This document shows positions 18,331-29,481 of a stretch of 64,000 bases of DNA, piece by piece. The DNA is from Luscinia megarhynchos (taxonomy: Eukaryota > Chordata > Aves > Passeriformes > Turdidae), in the NCBI GenBank assembly GCA_034336665.1, contig JAPFBE010000033.1:558001-622000 (forward strand), in the 5' to 3' direction. The stretch's first letter is position 1; each line of letters opens with the position of its first letter. The notes beneath the pieces are model-generated. The model made no database searches and was not told where the DNA came from. It saw only the letters and a program-made list of their open reading frames with translations. The position numbers were made by a program, and so were the translations under genes.

Positions 18331-19265
18331 TACATGATACAGTTTTGTTATAGAGAGAAGATGGAACTGACTGAAATAATTATGGTGAAGAATTTGGTAA
18401 GCAACTGTTTAAGAATATAAAGTTATAAGGTGTGTAAAAATATGTGAAGATGCAGCTTATTAGACCCTTAATTCAGTCAAAGATTCTATGAGAATCAATG
18501 TTCTGCACTGGACAATTAGCATAATTAATTATAACAATCTCTGTTGTTTTATTTTCCATAGGTAGCACAGAAGAATGAGCAACAATTCCAAATTATAATT
18601 GTTATTAATTGTAAGCTGTTTAGTGCTTTATTTATTGCTTTTATTCTTCTTTAATATCATATATGCATGGATGTGTGGAAAAATATTATCTTGACTTCTT
18701 AGGACAGTTACTGTTGCTGTATTAATGATTCTAAATGTGTTGTTAATGTCATAGCATGAATTCACTGACCTTTTTATCATGAGCATTAGCCATAACATAT
18801 TATCTGAGGTTGCACATATGCATTCCTTTGGTTATTTGCAGTTTGTTCATGGTATCATTTACTACTTAGCTAAAGATAAATGACAAAGCTGGCTGCTTTA
18901 CAAACTTTCACATACTGTTGTGTAGCTATCTGCAACACATGTATAATTTTAAGAAACTTTCCTAACTCCTATTACTTAGAGGCTTTTTTGTAGGATATAT
19001 TAAGGAGACCCAGTTAAGGCCTTGGCTCTGGCCAAGCCCTGGCCCTAGCTGGTCGAATGTATGCCAACAGACCCAGGTGTTTATGCACTAAAAATGTACT
19101 CAGGTCACTGATTTCGGCTTATACGGGCTGGACCCCCTTTCAAGGTAACCTTGGAAACTTTCCCTGGGAATGGTTCTCCAGGTCCTCACTGTGAAACAGG
19201 GCTTGCCAGCTATTGCAGACTCTGGGTGATAGTACAGTATTTAGGGAATTGATGATGTATTGTTC
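18331..19265. other. No gene seen
   Basis: AT-rich unannotated DNA with no open frame of note. It ends at the target site of provirus B. Confidence 0.5.
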
Positions 19266-19608
19266 TAAAGTGCTAACTGGGGACGTGGCTGGAGACAAAC
19301 GACACGTCCCTCTGTGATTTATGTGAAAAAAAACCCCATTTATTTTTCTATTCCTCTCTTAAATAGGGGGTTTCTATTTCTTGGATCATGACAGCTGATT
19401 GGTTAGGAGTTCAGACTGCTCAGCTCTCTGACCAATGGGTGTTTGCAACTTAGGATGGAATGTCATTGGGTGAAATCCCTGTTTGAGTTTGAATATATCC
19501 TATAATTGTTTACTTAGGGGCCTGTTTATTGAACTAGGCTAATTGAACTGAATCTCTTATTTATGGCCGAATTAATTGCCTATCTACAAGCCAGCTTGTG
19601 CTGTGACA
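19266..19608 (-). repeat. Provirus B 3' LTR
   Basis: Aligns over its whole length with 35822-36163, including a shared CTGATTGGTTAGGAGTTCAG block and the ATGGCCGAATTAATTGCC block. Ends GCTGTGACA on the plus strand, so the minus-strand start is TGTCACAGC. Differences are mostly transitions. Confidence 0.88.
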
Positions 19609-20165
19609 ATTCCCCATTTATTTTTTATTTAAAAAATATGCAACTTGTTCTCTGTCATTTTACTTGCAAGGGCCCTTTGTAGGTAAGATGACACAGGCAG
19701 CATGAGGTTAATTTGAATGAGGCTTTTTACCTAATTTAATAAACTTAGCTCCAGTTGGCAATGTGTTCCACGTATCACTGAAGCTGCAGTACTTATGTTC
19801 AGGAGCTGTCAGGCGAAACCACTACCCTTTGGTCTAGCATATCACAATTTAACTTCTTAAAGTTACAAATTAGCTTTAACTTAACTCTATAAGCAAGTAA
19901 ATATTTAACCTCTTAAACTGAAATTATAACTTAACTCTGTGCATAGAAATATTCAACTTTAGAACTGAGACAAATATAACTTAAAAGAAACAAAATTTGT
20001 AAACAGGAAAAAACAATTTATAAACAAATAAATCTTATATTAAACTGTTATTTTAAAAGTCCTGTAATTCTATGAGGTAGCACATAGCTCCACCATGTCC
20101 ATTGAGGTGCTATCAGGAGGATGTTGTCTGTGGTTCCGGGCAGGACAAACACATTTGGCAGGTAT
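19609..20165. other. Short 3' untranslated stretch of provirus B, no env
   Basis: About 550 AT-rich bases between the integrase C-terminus and the 3' LTR. No frame or envelope motif can be read on the minus strand, so env was either never carried or was deleted. Confidence 0.55.
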
Positions 20166-20917
20166 CTAATGTGTCCCAGTGTCCGTGGAAACACATGCAT
20201 ATTTCTGTCCCCGGGTAATAAGATCCCAAGGACCTCCCCATGTGTTGGTGAGGAGGTCTCTCACCATTACCTTAGGCTTGGGCAGCTGAACATCATAGGA
20301 TGATTGTAGTGATAGGAAGTGATTTAAAATGGCTGGGTTGTGGGACTTTTCTATTATTCTCCAATGATTTAATGTATAGACAGCTTTAGCTATCCTGCTC
20401 TGTGGGGTCTTACCATACATTCCTCCCTTTTGTTTGTCAAGTTTACATTTTAAAGTGCCATGTGCTCTTTCTATGCTGGTCTGTCCTGTTGCTGATTTGG
20501 GAATACCAGTGTGGCGTGACACACTCCAAAGGTGCAGGAAATGTCTTGTTTTCTGTGAAATGTATATGGGACCACTGTCTGTTTTGATGGTACGGGGAAT
20601 ACCTAAATCAGTAAAGGCAGAGCTCCAATGTGCAATGGTACTGTAGCCCATATTGCTGAGTAAAAGGTATCACTTGAGACATGTACATATTTTAGACGGT
20701 CAAATTTAGGGATATGTGTTGGATCAGTTTGCCAGATCTGTAAAGCATGCAGTCTATGAGGGTTTACTCCCCTCTGCAGTGGAGCAGTGTGGCCTTGGCA
20801 GTCAGCACAGGTGTTAACAATGTTACGAGCCTCTGTGTTTGACAGCTGGAATTGCTGCTGTAAGGCTCGAACACTTTGGTGGAAGAAATCATGTGATGCC
20901 TTTGCTTGTGCCAGCAT
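20166..20917 (-). pseudogene. pol: Provirus B integrase, broken
   Basis: Two overlapping frames carry the pieces. The first (20917-20603) has the HHCC zinc region (ASHDFFHQ, then CADCQ) and the first catalytic Asp in IWQTDPTHIP. The second (20651-20166) has the second Asp in KTDSGPIY, a Glu in TSIERAHGTLK and a C-terminal WGGPWDLITRG motif. A frameshift around 20620 separates them. The sequence is close in style to the integrase of provirus A (ERVK-like), but more decayed. Confidence 0.8.
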
Positions 20918-21604
20918 ATCTGGTTGTGGTGCTGTCCAAGCAGGGCTAGCCAGGTAATCTGCTCTGGCGTTGCCCTCTGTGATGAAACTTGGTAAATTTG
21001 TGTGACTCTTAATGTGTAATATATAATAAGGGCAAGTTTTGGCTTGGATAGTAAGGCACAGAGTTTTTAGTAAATTAAATAGTTGTGCATTATTAACTTC
21101 CTTTAATAGTGTTCAGTCTAAACTCTCTGTGATGTCAACTACATATGCAGCATCAGTTACATTTAGAGGAGTGTCAGGAAAATGCTGGAAAGCTATAGCT
21201 ACAGCCTGTAGCTCTACTATATGAGGTGATCTACTTTCATATTGTTCTAACGTTTGCCACTCACCTTCCTCTTTCCATGTTACAATGGCTTTTCTTGTTT
21301 TCCCAGAGCCATCAATAAGCACTGTAACACCTTTTAAGGGAGTGCAGCTATTCAGAGGTTCTAGAGACAGCACAGTTTCCTCACTTAATTTCAGCAATCT
21401 ATGGCTTGGTAGATGATAATTAATTTGACATGAAAATTCTTGCAGGGCACTTTGCAAGGCTGTGCTGTTGGCAAAACACCATTTGAACTGTTCTTGTGTC
21501 AAAGGAATAATGATTTTTGAAGGATCTCTAGAATTCAATTGCAAACACCTGTGACGACATTTGAAAATTAATTGTGTAATTAGTTCAAAGATGATGGGTG
21601 CCAT
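20918..21604 (-). pseudogene. pol: Provirus B RNase H and connection region, broken
   Basis: The frame 21604-21113 carries the connection domain and the start of RNase H, where the usual Thr-Asp-Gly is read as LIDGSGKTRKAIVTW. A SPHIVELQAVAIAF motif and a LNVTDAAYVVD segment follow. The rest of RNase H down to 20918 lies in other frames with stops. It belongs with the fragments on either side. Confidence 0.75.
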
Positions 21605-21622
21605 CTTTTTAGGCTGATGAGG

Positions 21623-22746
21623 TCAAAACATCCATTCTAGTGTATGCAAAGGATCAGGCCAGTGTGAATTCCACTGCCCAATAATACCAGTAGTATGAAA
21701 ATTAACAATGAGAATAAATACAGTAATACACACCTCTGGGTATATCCGGTGGACTTGTCTGTTTGTGATAGCTTGCTCTACTGTTTTGAGAGTAGCTGTT
21801 GCATCCGGATTTAATTTTCTGGGAGAAGTTAACTCAGGATCACCTTTTAGGAGGTCAAATAAATGTGTTAATTGTGAGTTAGTCAACCCTAGATATTGTC
21901 TGACTCAGTTGATAGTACCCAAAATTTTCTGTGCATCATTTAGAGTTTAAATCTTAGTTGAAAATTGAATAGTTTATGGCTGTATAGTCTGATTCATTGA
22001 GTCCCAAATATTTCCAGGGTGCTTGCGGCTGCACCTTCTCTGGTGCTACCTTTAGCCCAAATATTTTGAATGCTTGTAACAGGCTTGGCTGAATCTGTGA
22101 AAGTTCTTTTTTTGTTGGGGTTGCTACTAAAATATGGTCCATATAATGGCAACAGTATGCTCCTGGAAATTGTTGTCTCACGGATAAGAGTGCTTGTGCT
22201 ACATACCACTGAGAGATCATAGGACTGTTTTTCATGCCCTGCAGAAGAACACATCATTGATAATGTTGCACTGGTTCAGCGTTATTAATGGAGAGCACTG
22301 TGAAAATAAACTTTGGGGTATCATCTGGGTGCAATGGAATAGTGAAAAAACAATCTTTCAAGTCCACAATCAGAATGTCTTAGGAGGCAGGTAGTATTGT
22401 AGGAAATGGTATACTAGGTTGCAAAGTATCTCTGCTCTATATTACAGAATTAATTTTTCTCAGGTTATGGAGTAATTTCCACTTACTAGATTTCTTTTTT
22501 ATGACAAATACTAGATTCTTCTAAGGGCGCATAGATGGTTCTATGAGTCCTTGAACCAGTTCCTGTACCAGGGTTTTGAGGCTGTGTAATTTCTGTTTCT
22601 TGAGGGGCTTCTGTGGTACCCACACTGGCTGAGATATAAGCCATTTTAAAGTGAATGTGGGACACTTTAGGCCCTCTAATACAGTGGCCTCTGTTAAAAA
22701 TTTGTCCCCACCTGGACTCCCCATGAAGACTAAACATCCCCCTCAT
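21623..22746 (-). pseudogene. pol: Provirus B reverse transcriptase, broken
   Basis: Fragments of RT are spread over several frames. The N-terminal entry (LKWLISQPVWVPQKPLKKQK) is at about 22650-22590. A MISQWYVAQALLSVRQQF segment leads to the catalytic site at about 22150-22135, where the sequence is YMDH, so the second catalytic Asp is replaced. The thumb (21886-21623) follows. Stops and frameshifts separate the pieces, and the enzyme cannot be functional. Confidence 0.78.
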
Positions 22747-22749
22747 AAG

Positions 22750-23173
22750 TTCAGATATTCAGCAATAATGTATGGCTGATTTGCAGGTGTTTGGCCTTCG
22801 TGATTTTTGATCAACATAGGATTGTCACTTAAGTAGCTCTGTGGGATCCCTTTGATGTCAGCAACAGCAGAACCTGCAAGTGTAGTAGGCTATGATGAAG
22901 GCCATTTGTGGGCAGAAATTATAGTGACGTCTGATCTTGTGTTAATCATCCTTTTGATTTTTATCTGCCAAGACTTATCCTTAGGCATTGTAAAAGTACG
23001 CTATAATAGGTCTTTGATTACTTAAGAACTGAGTCTAGTATACTTGGGGCTGTCCTGTTGATCTGAAGCCTTGGTCTCCTTGCTCCCTAGAATCTGCTTT
23101 GGGGGCAGAGGACTTAAAAGGGATAAGTTGAGCAATTTTGGTTTTTGCAGGGATAGTCACAGGTGGAGTAGGC
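22750..23173 (-). pseudogene. pro: Provirus B dUTPase end and protease, broken
   Basis: Read leftwards from the target site at 23173, the end of dUTPase (TKIAQLIPF) is followed by protease. The active site reads INTRSDVTII (about 22955-22925), so the catalytic Asp-Thr-Gly has become Asn-Thr-Arg. The N-terminal part of this gene is at 33237-33450 on the other side of provirus C. Confidence 0.72.
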
Positions 23174-23672
23174 TGTAAGAGTCCGTCTAAAAGCCTCTCG
23201 TTTGTTCTGCCCAACGACCTTCGCCTGAGGCCTAAGAAGACCCTTCAAACTGCAGCTGAAAGGCGCTGGCCAGGGATGGGAGGAAGGCCAAGTGATTGTT
23301 CCAGGTGGTGCTCATTGGACCAGGACTGGTCTCTCATGAGACTGGTGTACCCAACAACGCTCCCACAGGTGTGAGAACAATGAACTGGTCACAAGGACTG
23401 TTGGTGTGCCTGGAGCTTGCCGTGGTGCGCTGCTCTCAAGCAGGCTACTTGCTGTAGCGTCCTGTTTCCACCTGTTTCTTGGAGCAATGACCTCCACATA
23501 CAATAGTCCATAAATCTTCCCACCTTTTGGCCAGAAGCCACTCGCTTTGGAAAAGACTGTAAAAACATCCTCGAAAAAAGACCCCCTGAGATCTCCCCGG
23601 ACGGCAACGGACATCTATTGGCTGGTTCCACGAGGATCGTCTGCCCATCTTGGTAGCTATAATCCCAACCCA

Positions 23673-23705
<33 letters not shown>

Positions 23706-23853
23706 ATTTCCTGTCCCTCTATCGCATTTGGTTGGCTAAATAAAGTGCATTTTTTGCAAAAGTAAACTGGTTTTGTCCCTTGCTGTATCTTTTGCACTTT
23801 GAGATCCCTAAAAAGAACCTATCAGGACTCCGCATGTAGTGTGGACCCTGACA
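23174..23853 (+). repeat. Provirus C 5' LTR
   Basis: TGTAAGAG...CCTGACA. Contains a CT microsatellite (about 23680-23704), AATAAA at 23739-23744, and a TATA-like GACTGTAAAAAC (better preserved as ACTATAAAAAC in the 3' copy). The sequence after it, TTTAATTGGCGTAGTCAGC, is where the primer site should be; I could not assign its tRNA. Confidence 0.92.
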
Positions 23854-24560
23854 TTTAATTGGCGTAGTCAGCAATTCAGATTCCCTGATACTGGAGGAGT
23901 TGGGGGTTTTCTGTGCACTTTGTACCAGGGGAAGACCTGTGCCACTTCAGCCGCACCCAGCCTGTCAGTACCGAAAGGACTGAACAGTGTTGGAAAGCAA
24001 GGGAGGTGGTATTGGGTTCTTCCCGCAATCTGCACACAGACCCAGGTGGAAAATCAACTCCATTTCAGTTATCAGAGAATTTTTTGTCAAGGATCTCATT
24101 GTGAAAAAGATGGGACTTGTGTTTTTTGTAGTGTAGGTGTTATTGAACTGCTTGGTGTAGTTGAGGAGACAACCATTTTGTAACTAAGGAGAACCTCCCA
24201 GGCAGTTTTTGGTCCCCTCACCCACCCAGGGAAGAGAGGGGTTTGTCCTCAGCGAATGGCTGGGTGTAAGTCTTGACCTCCCTGAAGTGGTTTTCCCCCC
24301 TCACGCATAATCGTAAATCGCAGAATATTGCTGCTGTTGTTGTTTGTTGTTTTTGGTCCCCTAACCCAGGCAGGGAAGAGAGGGGATTGTCCTCAGCAAA
24401 AGGCTGGGTGTTTGTTGTTTTGTTGTTGACTACTTGGGATCGTGAAGAGACAATCTGTTTTGTAACTAAGGTAGTGCCTCCTAAGTAGTGTGGTCTCTTC
24501 ACCCACTCCAGGGACGAGAAGGGAAACACAGTTTAAGCTGTGATTTTTGTGTAACTTTAA
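23854..24560 (+). other. Provirus C leader
   Basis: About 700 bases between the primer site and gag with no coding frame that belongs to the provirus. It contains a duplicated block of about 60 bases around CAGGGAAGAGAGGGG and TTGTCCTCAGC (near 24215-24270 and 24355-24412), with related AACTAAGG and CCTCC pieces between. Such a leader would hold the packaging signal and the splice donor for env. Confidence 0.6.
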
Positions 24561-26269
24561 GTGTGCCTCCCTGGGAGTGGTTTTAGTCCCTTCGTAAAAA
24601 TGTCTGAAAAAGATAAAGATGCCTTTTATGCTCTGCTAGCTAAGTACAATGCCAGACCCTCCCAAGGGGGAGAGGATTGGGCACACAGTAATTGGTTTAA
24701 TTTAGAAAATGTGATTGATAGAATATATTCTCTACAACATGAAACAAAATTCAAATTTAGCAGAAATAACAAAACCATACTTTGCACAATTCTAGGTGCT
24801 TGTCTCTCAGCAGCTGTGGAGGCTCGTTTCAAACGAGTGAGTGAAGAGAAGGCAGTTATAGACTCCCTGCAAAACTTGGTAGAATCCTTGCAAAAACTAT
24901 TAGAGCAGGAAAGAAATCACGTAAAAATCTTGCAAAACCAATTAGAGCAAGAAATAGACCGCAACTATTCATTGCAGCTTCCCCATGCAGACACACCAAA
25001 AGAATCAGAAGAAAAGGAAACATATCACATAAAGCAGATATACCCCCAGAGAGAATTAGTACGCATACAAAATTGTGGAGCAAATTCCTGCTCTAAATTG
25101 AGGCCTGTCGTTAAAACGGAATATAGGTACCTGAGCGAAGACGACTTTAAACCCTACATAACCACCAAAGAAATACCATACACTGCTACTGAATTGGCCA
25201 AATTAAAGAAAGAATACTCACGTCTTCCCCAAGAATCTGAGACCGAGTATGTTTTTAGAGTTTCTCTCACTGGAGGAGATCAAATTAGATTAAGTGAACA
25301 AGAAGCCAGTGGATACTGGGGGCCAGGAGTTTTCTTAACAACTGGAAACACTCGTGTTTCATGGTCTCTGACACAGCGTGCAGCCTACTGGGCTGGGGGA
25401 CTTAGCCCCCTAGAAAGAGGTGATTCTCTAGCCATAACTGGCACTCCAGACCAACTCTAAGAAAATATTCATAAAGCTGCCTGCTTGCAAATGATACATG
25501 AACGAAAACTAAACCCTGCCTACGAATCACCAATGCTATTGCCTGTAAAGCCTGAAATTATGACACCTTTAATTAGGGGTGTCCCCAAATCTCTTAAACC
25601 AACAGCAATTCTTATCCAAAAGACTATAGCGTCTATCTCTCCTGTGGAAAGACTTGATAGATTTCTTGGGCAACAACGTTCAAGCAGTGAAGCCAGTTCT
25701 ACTGAAAGCCCTGGCTTATGCCAACTGCGGCTCCTGCCCAACCTTCAAGCCAGGACAGTGATCATAGAGTTTGGACATGGGGGGAAGTCGCAGAGGAATT
25801 GATCAATTATAACAGAAAATATGGTCCAATCAAACTTCCAGAAGAAAGGCTAGAGTAAACTAAAGGGGTCAGACATATTGCCTCCCCGAATGAAAAGCAA
25901 GAAAGGGGAAAACCAGTACATAACAATCTTATCAGCCGCCAGAAACTCTGGCTATTAGGACTTAAAAGGGGAGTGCCGCGAGAAGTAATGGACGGCTTGT
26001 CATACGAGAAATTAAACAAAATAATTTCCAATTGGCACTGTCCCAAACCTGTAGTACTAAACACATCTAACTTACAACCCAGTGCACCCCCTTCACAAGC
26101 TTTAAGTGGCAAACCAAAACAGCAAGCCTTGGGCAATAAGCCAAAACTTTCCCTTACACAAGTACCAGACAATGAAGCATTGCTGGTGCCAGGTAACAAA
26201 TCACATGAAACACAGCAACTTCTCCCTCAGGTTCAGGAAAATAAAACAAACCAGCCTCAGTTGAACTAG
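24561..26269 (+). pseudogene. gag: Provirus C gag, ERVL-like, interrupted
   Basis: The first frame (24561-25460, about 286 residues from the ATG at 24600) has an N-terminal helical domain, a predicted coiled coil (SLQNLVESLQKLLEQERNHVKILQ, in overlapping pieces around 24865-24960) and a capsid-like part with LAKLKKEYSRLPQESETEYVF, which resembles avian ERVL gag. A stop lies at 25458-25460. Two further frames (25485-25802 and 25973-26269) continue the capsid and a Gln/Asn-rich C-terminus. I see no Cys-His zinc knuckle in any of them. Two interruptions mean the polyprotein cannot be made whole. Confidence 0.7.
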
Positions 26270-26339
26270 AAACTCCGTCTCTAACTTGTGGGCGCAGGGA
26301 CGGAGATTACCTGTTTTTAAGAAAGCTCACAAAAGACCC

Positions 26340-26957
26340 AAGAACAGGTGATTTATTGATCACTGCAATAGTTGGCCAAAACCGTGCATTAATAATTTTG
26401 TTGTTGACACCGGGGCTCAGATAAGTGCTTTAAAAACTCAAGATGCTCAAAAGTGTGGGGTTGCCCCTAGCAAAAGACGATGCTGTGTTATAAATGTCCT
26501 AGGGACTGCAGAGCCTATGAGCATTACTTTAGTAAAACTCACATTGCCTGGGGATAACAGCCCAACAGTTGTCCAAATGGTTATTGGAGATATCCCAGAC
26601 AGTTTTCTAGGACTGGATGTACTCGCAGGAAAACAGTGGGAAGACCCAGACGGTTTTTTGTGGTCCTTTGGAGCTCCTCGCCTTAATATCAGACTGCTCC
26701 AAACTGCACCTTCCCTACCATTCAGTAAAATCACTTCAGTAAAACAATATCCTTTGCCGTCTGGTGCTAAGGAAGGCATTAAGCCAGTGATTCAAGAGTT
26801 AAAAGACCAAGGAGTAATTATCAACACTCATAGTCCTTTTAATTCTCCAATTTGGCCAGTGAAAAAAGCTAATGGAAGGTGGAGGCTGACGATTGATTAT
26901 CGCCGCCTAAATTCTAACACAGACCCCCCTCACAGCAGCAGTTCCAAACTTAGCTGA
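26340..26957 (+). CDS. pro: Provirus C protease and RT N-terminus
   Basis: The frame holds an aspartic protease with active site FVVDTGAQISAL at 26397-26432, a GDIPDSFLGLDVL C-terminal segment, and then the RT entry (PFNSPIWPVKKANGRWRLTIDYRRL, about 26838-26912, cited in part). It runs into a stop at 26955-26957. RT continues in another frame from 26995. A run of six C at about 26923-26928 lies at the point where the frame changes. The left boundary is approximate because no clear start codon is needed for a Gag-Pro-Pol product. Confidence 0.75.
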
Positions 26958-26994
26958 ATTAATAATATTAATTCAAGAAAAAGCTCATACCTTT

Positions 26995-29391
26995 ATGGCT
27001 GCGATTGATGTAAAAGACATGTTTTTTATGATACCTATACAGCCAGAAGACATGGATCGCTTTGCTTTCACATGGGAAGGACAACAATACACATTTACTA
27101 GGTTACCTCAAGGGTACCGACACTCTCCCACCTTAGCCCACCATGCTTTAGCCCAAGAGCTAGAAACTATACCCAAACCTGACACTGTAGCTGTGTACCA
27201 ATACATAGATGATGTATTGATAGGAGGAGAAGAAAAAGAAGAAGTGAGGGATGTGCAACAGAAAATAATTTCCCACCTAGAAAGCCTTGGTCTGCAGATT
27301 CCTTCAGAGAAAATACAGAAACCCTCACAAGAAGTCAAATTTTTGGGGATTTTCTGGAAGGGTGGAATGACATGTATTCCCCCCGATACTTTAACCTCTT
27401 TAGATCAGATTAAAATGCCTGAATCCAGAAAGGAACTCCAACAAGCTTTAGGATTGTTGGTATTTTGGACAAAACACATTCCAGACTTTTCAATTATTGC
27501 AAGGCCTCTTTATAATCTGTTAAGAAAGGGGGTGAAATGGGACTGGAGCCCAGCCCAGGAGGAAGCATTACAATTATTGATTTTTGAAGCAACAGCCCAT
27601 CAGGCCCTAGGCCCTATTCACCCAACAGATCCTTTCCAGGTAGAATGGGGTTTCGCTTCTTCAGGGTTGTCTGTACACATATGGCAGAGAGGGCCTGAAG
27701 GCCCAACAAGACCTGTTAGTTTTTACTCCCGTAGCTTTAAAGATGCTGAAAAAAGATACACAATCTGGGAGAAAGGACTGTTTGTTGTTAGCCTGGCTCT
27801 TATAGAAGTAGAAAAAACCACAAGGCAACAGCCAATTGTATTGAGAGGTCCTTTTAAAGTAATTAAAACAGTTACCTCTGGAACCCCTCCTCCAGAAGGG
27901 GTTGCCCAGCGGGCCTCTGTGAGAAAATGGTATGCACAAATAGAACACTACTGTCATATTTTCTCAATAACTGAAGGTGCTGTAAAAAACTTGTCAATAC
28001 AAGAAACAGAGAATTTTAATAGCAGCCAAGAAAAAACAGCTTCAGTAATCAAGGTAGCCCCTCCCTTCTCCCCTGAGCAGACAGCGAATGCTTGGTTCAC
28101 TGATGCTTCAGCCAAAAGAGAAGGAAAAGTGTGGAAATATAAAGCTGTAGCCTTACACACTTCCTCCGGTGAACAAATCATTACAGAAGGGGAAGGCAGT
28201 GCCCAAATTGGGGAGCTTATAGCTGTTTGGAGTGTTTTTCAAAAGGAAAAAAAAAATACTTCCCTTGTTTGTATTTACACTGATTCTTATGCTGTTTTTA
28301 AAGGCTGTGCAGAGTGGTTGACCTTTTGGCAGCAGAATGATTGGGAAGTTAATAGGATTCCAGTGTGGCAGAAAGAAAAATGGCAAGACATTTTACAAAT
28401 TGCAAGTCAGGGAAGTTTTGCTGTGGAGTGGGTACCCTCTCACCAAACAGATGGGAATCCATCAGGAGAATGGAATAACAGAGCTGATGAATTAGCAAGA
28501 TTGAGCCCCCTGAAAAGGGAAGAAATTACTGAAGATTTGGAACGGTTGCTGGAGTGGTTACATATAAAAAGACAGCACACAGGTGCAAAAGATTTGTACA
28601 AAGAAGCTCATGCTCAAGGTTGGCCTGTTACCAGAGAAATGTGTAAAACTTGTGTATCAGCCTGCGAGCAGTGTCGCGAACGGCTGGAGAGACATCCTTT
28701 AGAGGATGACCCTTTACACTTGAGAGGAGGAAAAGGCTTATGGGATGCATGGCAGATAGATTATATTGGTCCCTTTAAGCGATCAGGAGGAAAACATTTT
28801 GTGCTAGTGGGAGTTGAGATAATGTCAGGGTTAGTACAGGCCGAGGCCTTCAAAAGAGCTACAGGAGAAAATACTGTTAAAGCATTGCAGATGTGGTTTG
28901 GAACGTTCCCAAAACCACAAGAAATTCAATCTGATAACGGGTCCCACTTTACTGCTAAAGTAGTGCAAGATTGGGCACAAAGTGAAGGAATAAAATGGGT
29001 TTTCCACACCCCTTACTACCCTCAAGCCAACAAAATCGTAGAAAGGACCAATGGTCTCCTGAAACGGCTTCTGAAACCACAGGAAGGAAACTGGGATGGA
29101 CGGTTGCCTAAAGCCGTTCAAGGTGTAAATGAAAGATGGGGGGTGAATGGGTGCCCAAAAATCAATGCTTTTTGCCCCAAAGCTCCAACCATAATTCCTT
29201 CATTAAAAGGACCTGATAATCCTAAGAATACAGCTCATTATCCTGGACAACCTGTCTTAGTAGACCTCCCTATGGTAGGAGAGGTACCACTTGTGCTGAA
29301 AACTCGTTTGAATAAATTTGCATGGGTAGCATCTGATGCTGTGGGAAAACAACATCGGATAAATACCCATTGGATTATTCCATCATTTTAA
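26995..29391 (+). CDS. pol: Provirus C pol: RT, RNase H, integrase, open over 798 codons
   Basis: An uninterrupted frame. RT palm has DVKDMFFMIPI and the catalytic QYIDD (residues 69-73). The thumb/connection has FYSRSFKDAEKRYTIWEKGL, characteristic of ERVL and related pol. RNase H has WFTDASA and IYTDSYAVF, ending with the NNRADELARL motif. Integrase has the HHCC zinc region, the first Asp in WQIDYIGPF, the second in QSDNGSHF and the Glu in VERTNGLLK. All three catalytic residues of integrase are present. Only the shift near 26925 separates it from its protease and RT N-terminus. Class: ERVL/spuma-related by RNase H-RT style. Confidence 0.88.
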   Translation: MAAIDVKDMFFMIPIQPEDMDRFAFTWEGQQYTFTRLPQGYRHSPTLAHHALAQELETIPKPDTVAVYQYIDDVLIGGEEKEEVRDVQQKIISHLESLGLQIPSEKIQKPSQEVKFLGIFWKGGMTCIPPDTLTSLDQIKMPESRKELQQALGLLVFWTKHIPDFSIIARPLYNLLRKGVKWDWSPAQEEALQLLIFEATAHQALGPIHPTDPFQVEWGFASSGLSVHIWQRGPEGPTRPVSFYSRSFKDAEKRYTIWEKGLFVVSLALIEVEKTTRQQPIVLRGPFKVIKTVTSGTPPPEGVAQRASVRKWYAQIEHYCHIFSITEGAVKNLSIQETENFNSSQEKTASVIKVAPPFSPEQTANAWFTDASAKREGKVWKYKAVALHTSSGEQIITEGEGSAQIGELIAVWSVFQKEKKNTSLVCIYTDSYAVFKGCAEWLTFWQQNDWEVNRIPVWQKEKWQDILQIASQGSFAVEWVPSHQTDGNPSGEWNNRADELARLSPLKREEITEDLERLLEWLHIKRQHTGAKDLYKEAHAQGWPVTREMCKTCVSACEQCRERLERHPLEDDPLHLRGGKGLWDAWQIDYIGPFKRSGGKHFVLVGVEIMSGLVQAEAFKRATGENTVKALQMWFGTFPKPQEIQSDNGSHFTAKVVQDWAQSEGIKWVFHTPYYPQANKIVERTNGLLKRLLKPQEGNWDGRLPKAVQGVNERWGVNGCPKINAFCPKAPTIIPSLKGPDNPKNTAHYPGQPVLVDLPMVGEVPLVLKTRLNKFAWVASDAVGKQHRINTHWIIPSF

Positions 29392-29481
29392 CGCCCTGCC
29401 ACTAGATGGCAGTTTTTACTGTGTTTATAATTGCAGGTGAACTCCGAGGGACACTTCAAATTGCATGAAATCCAGATAACC

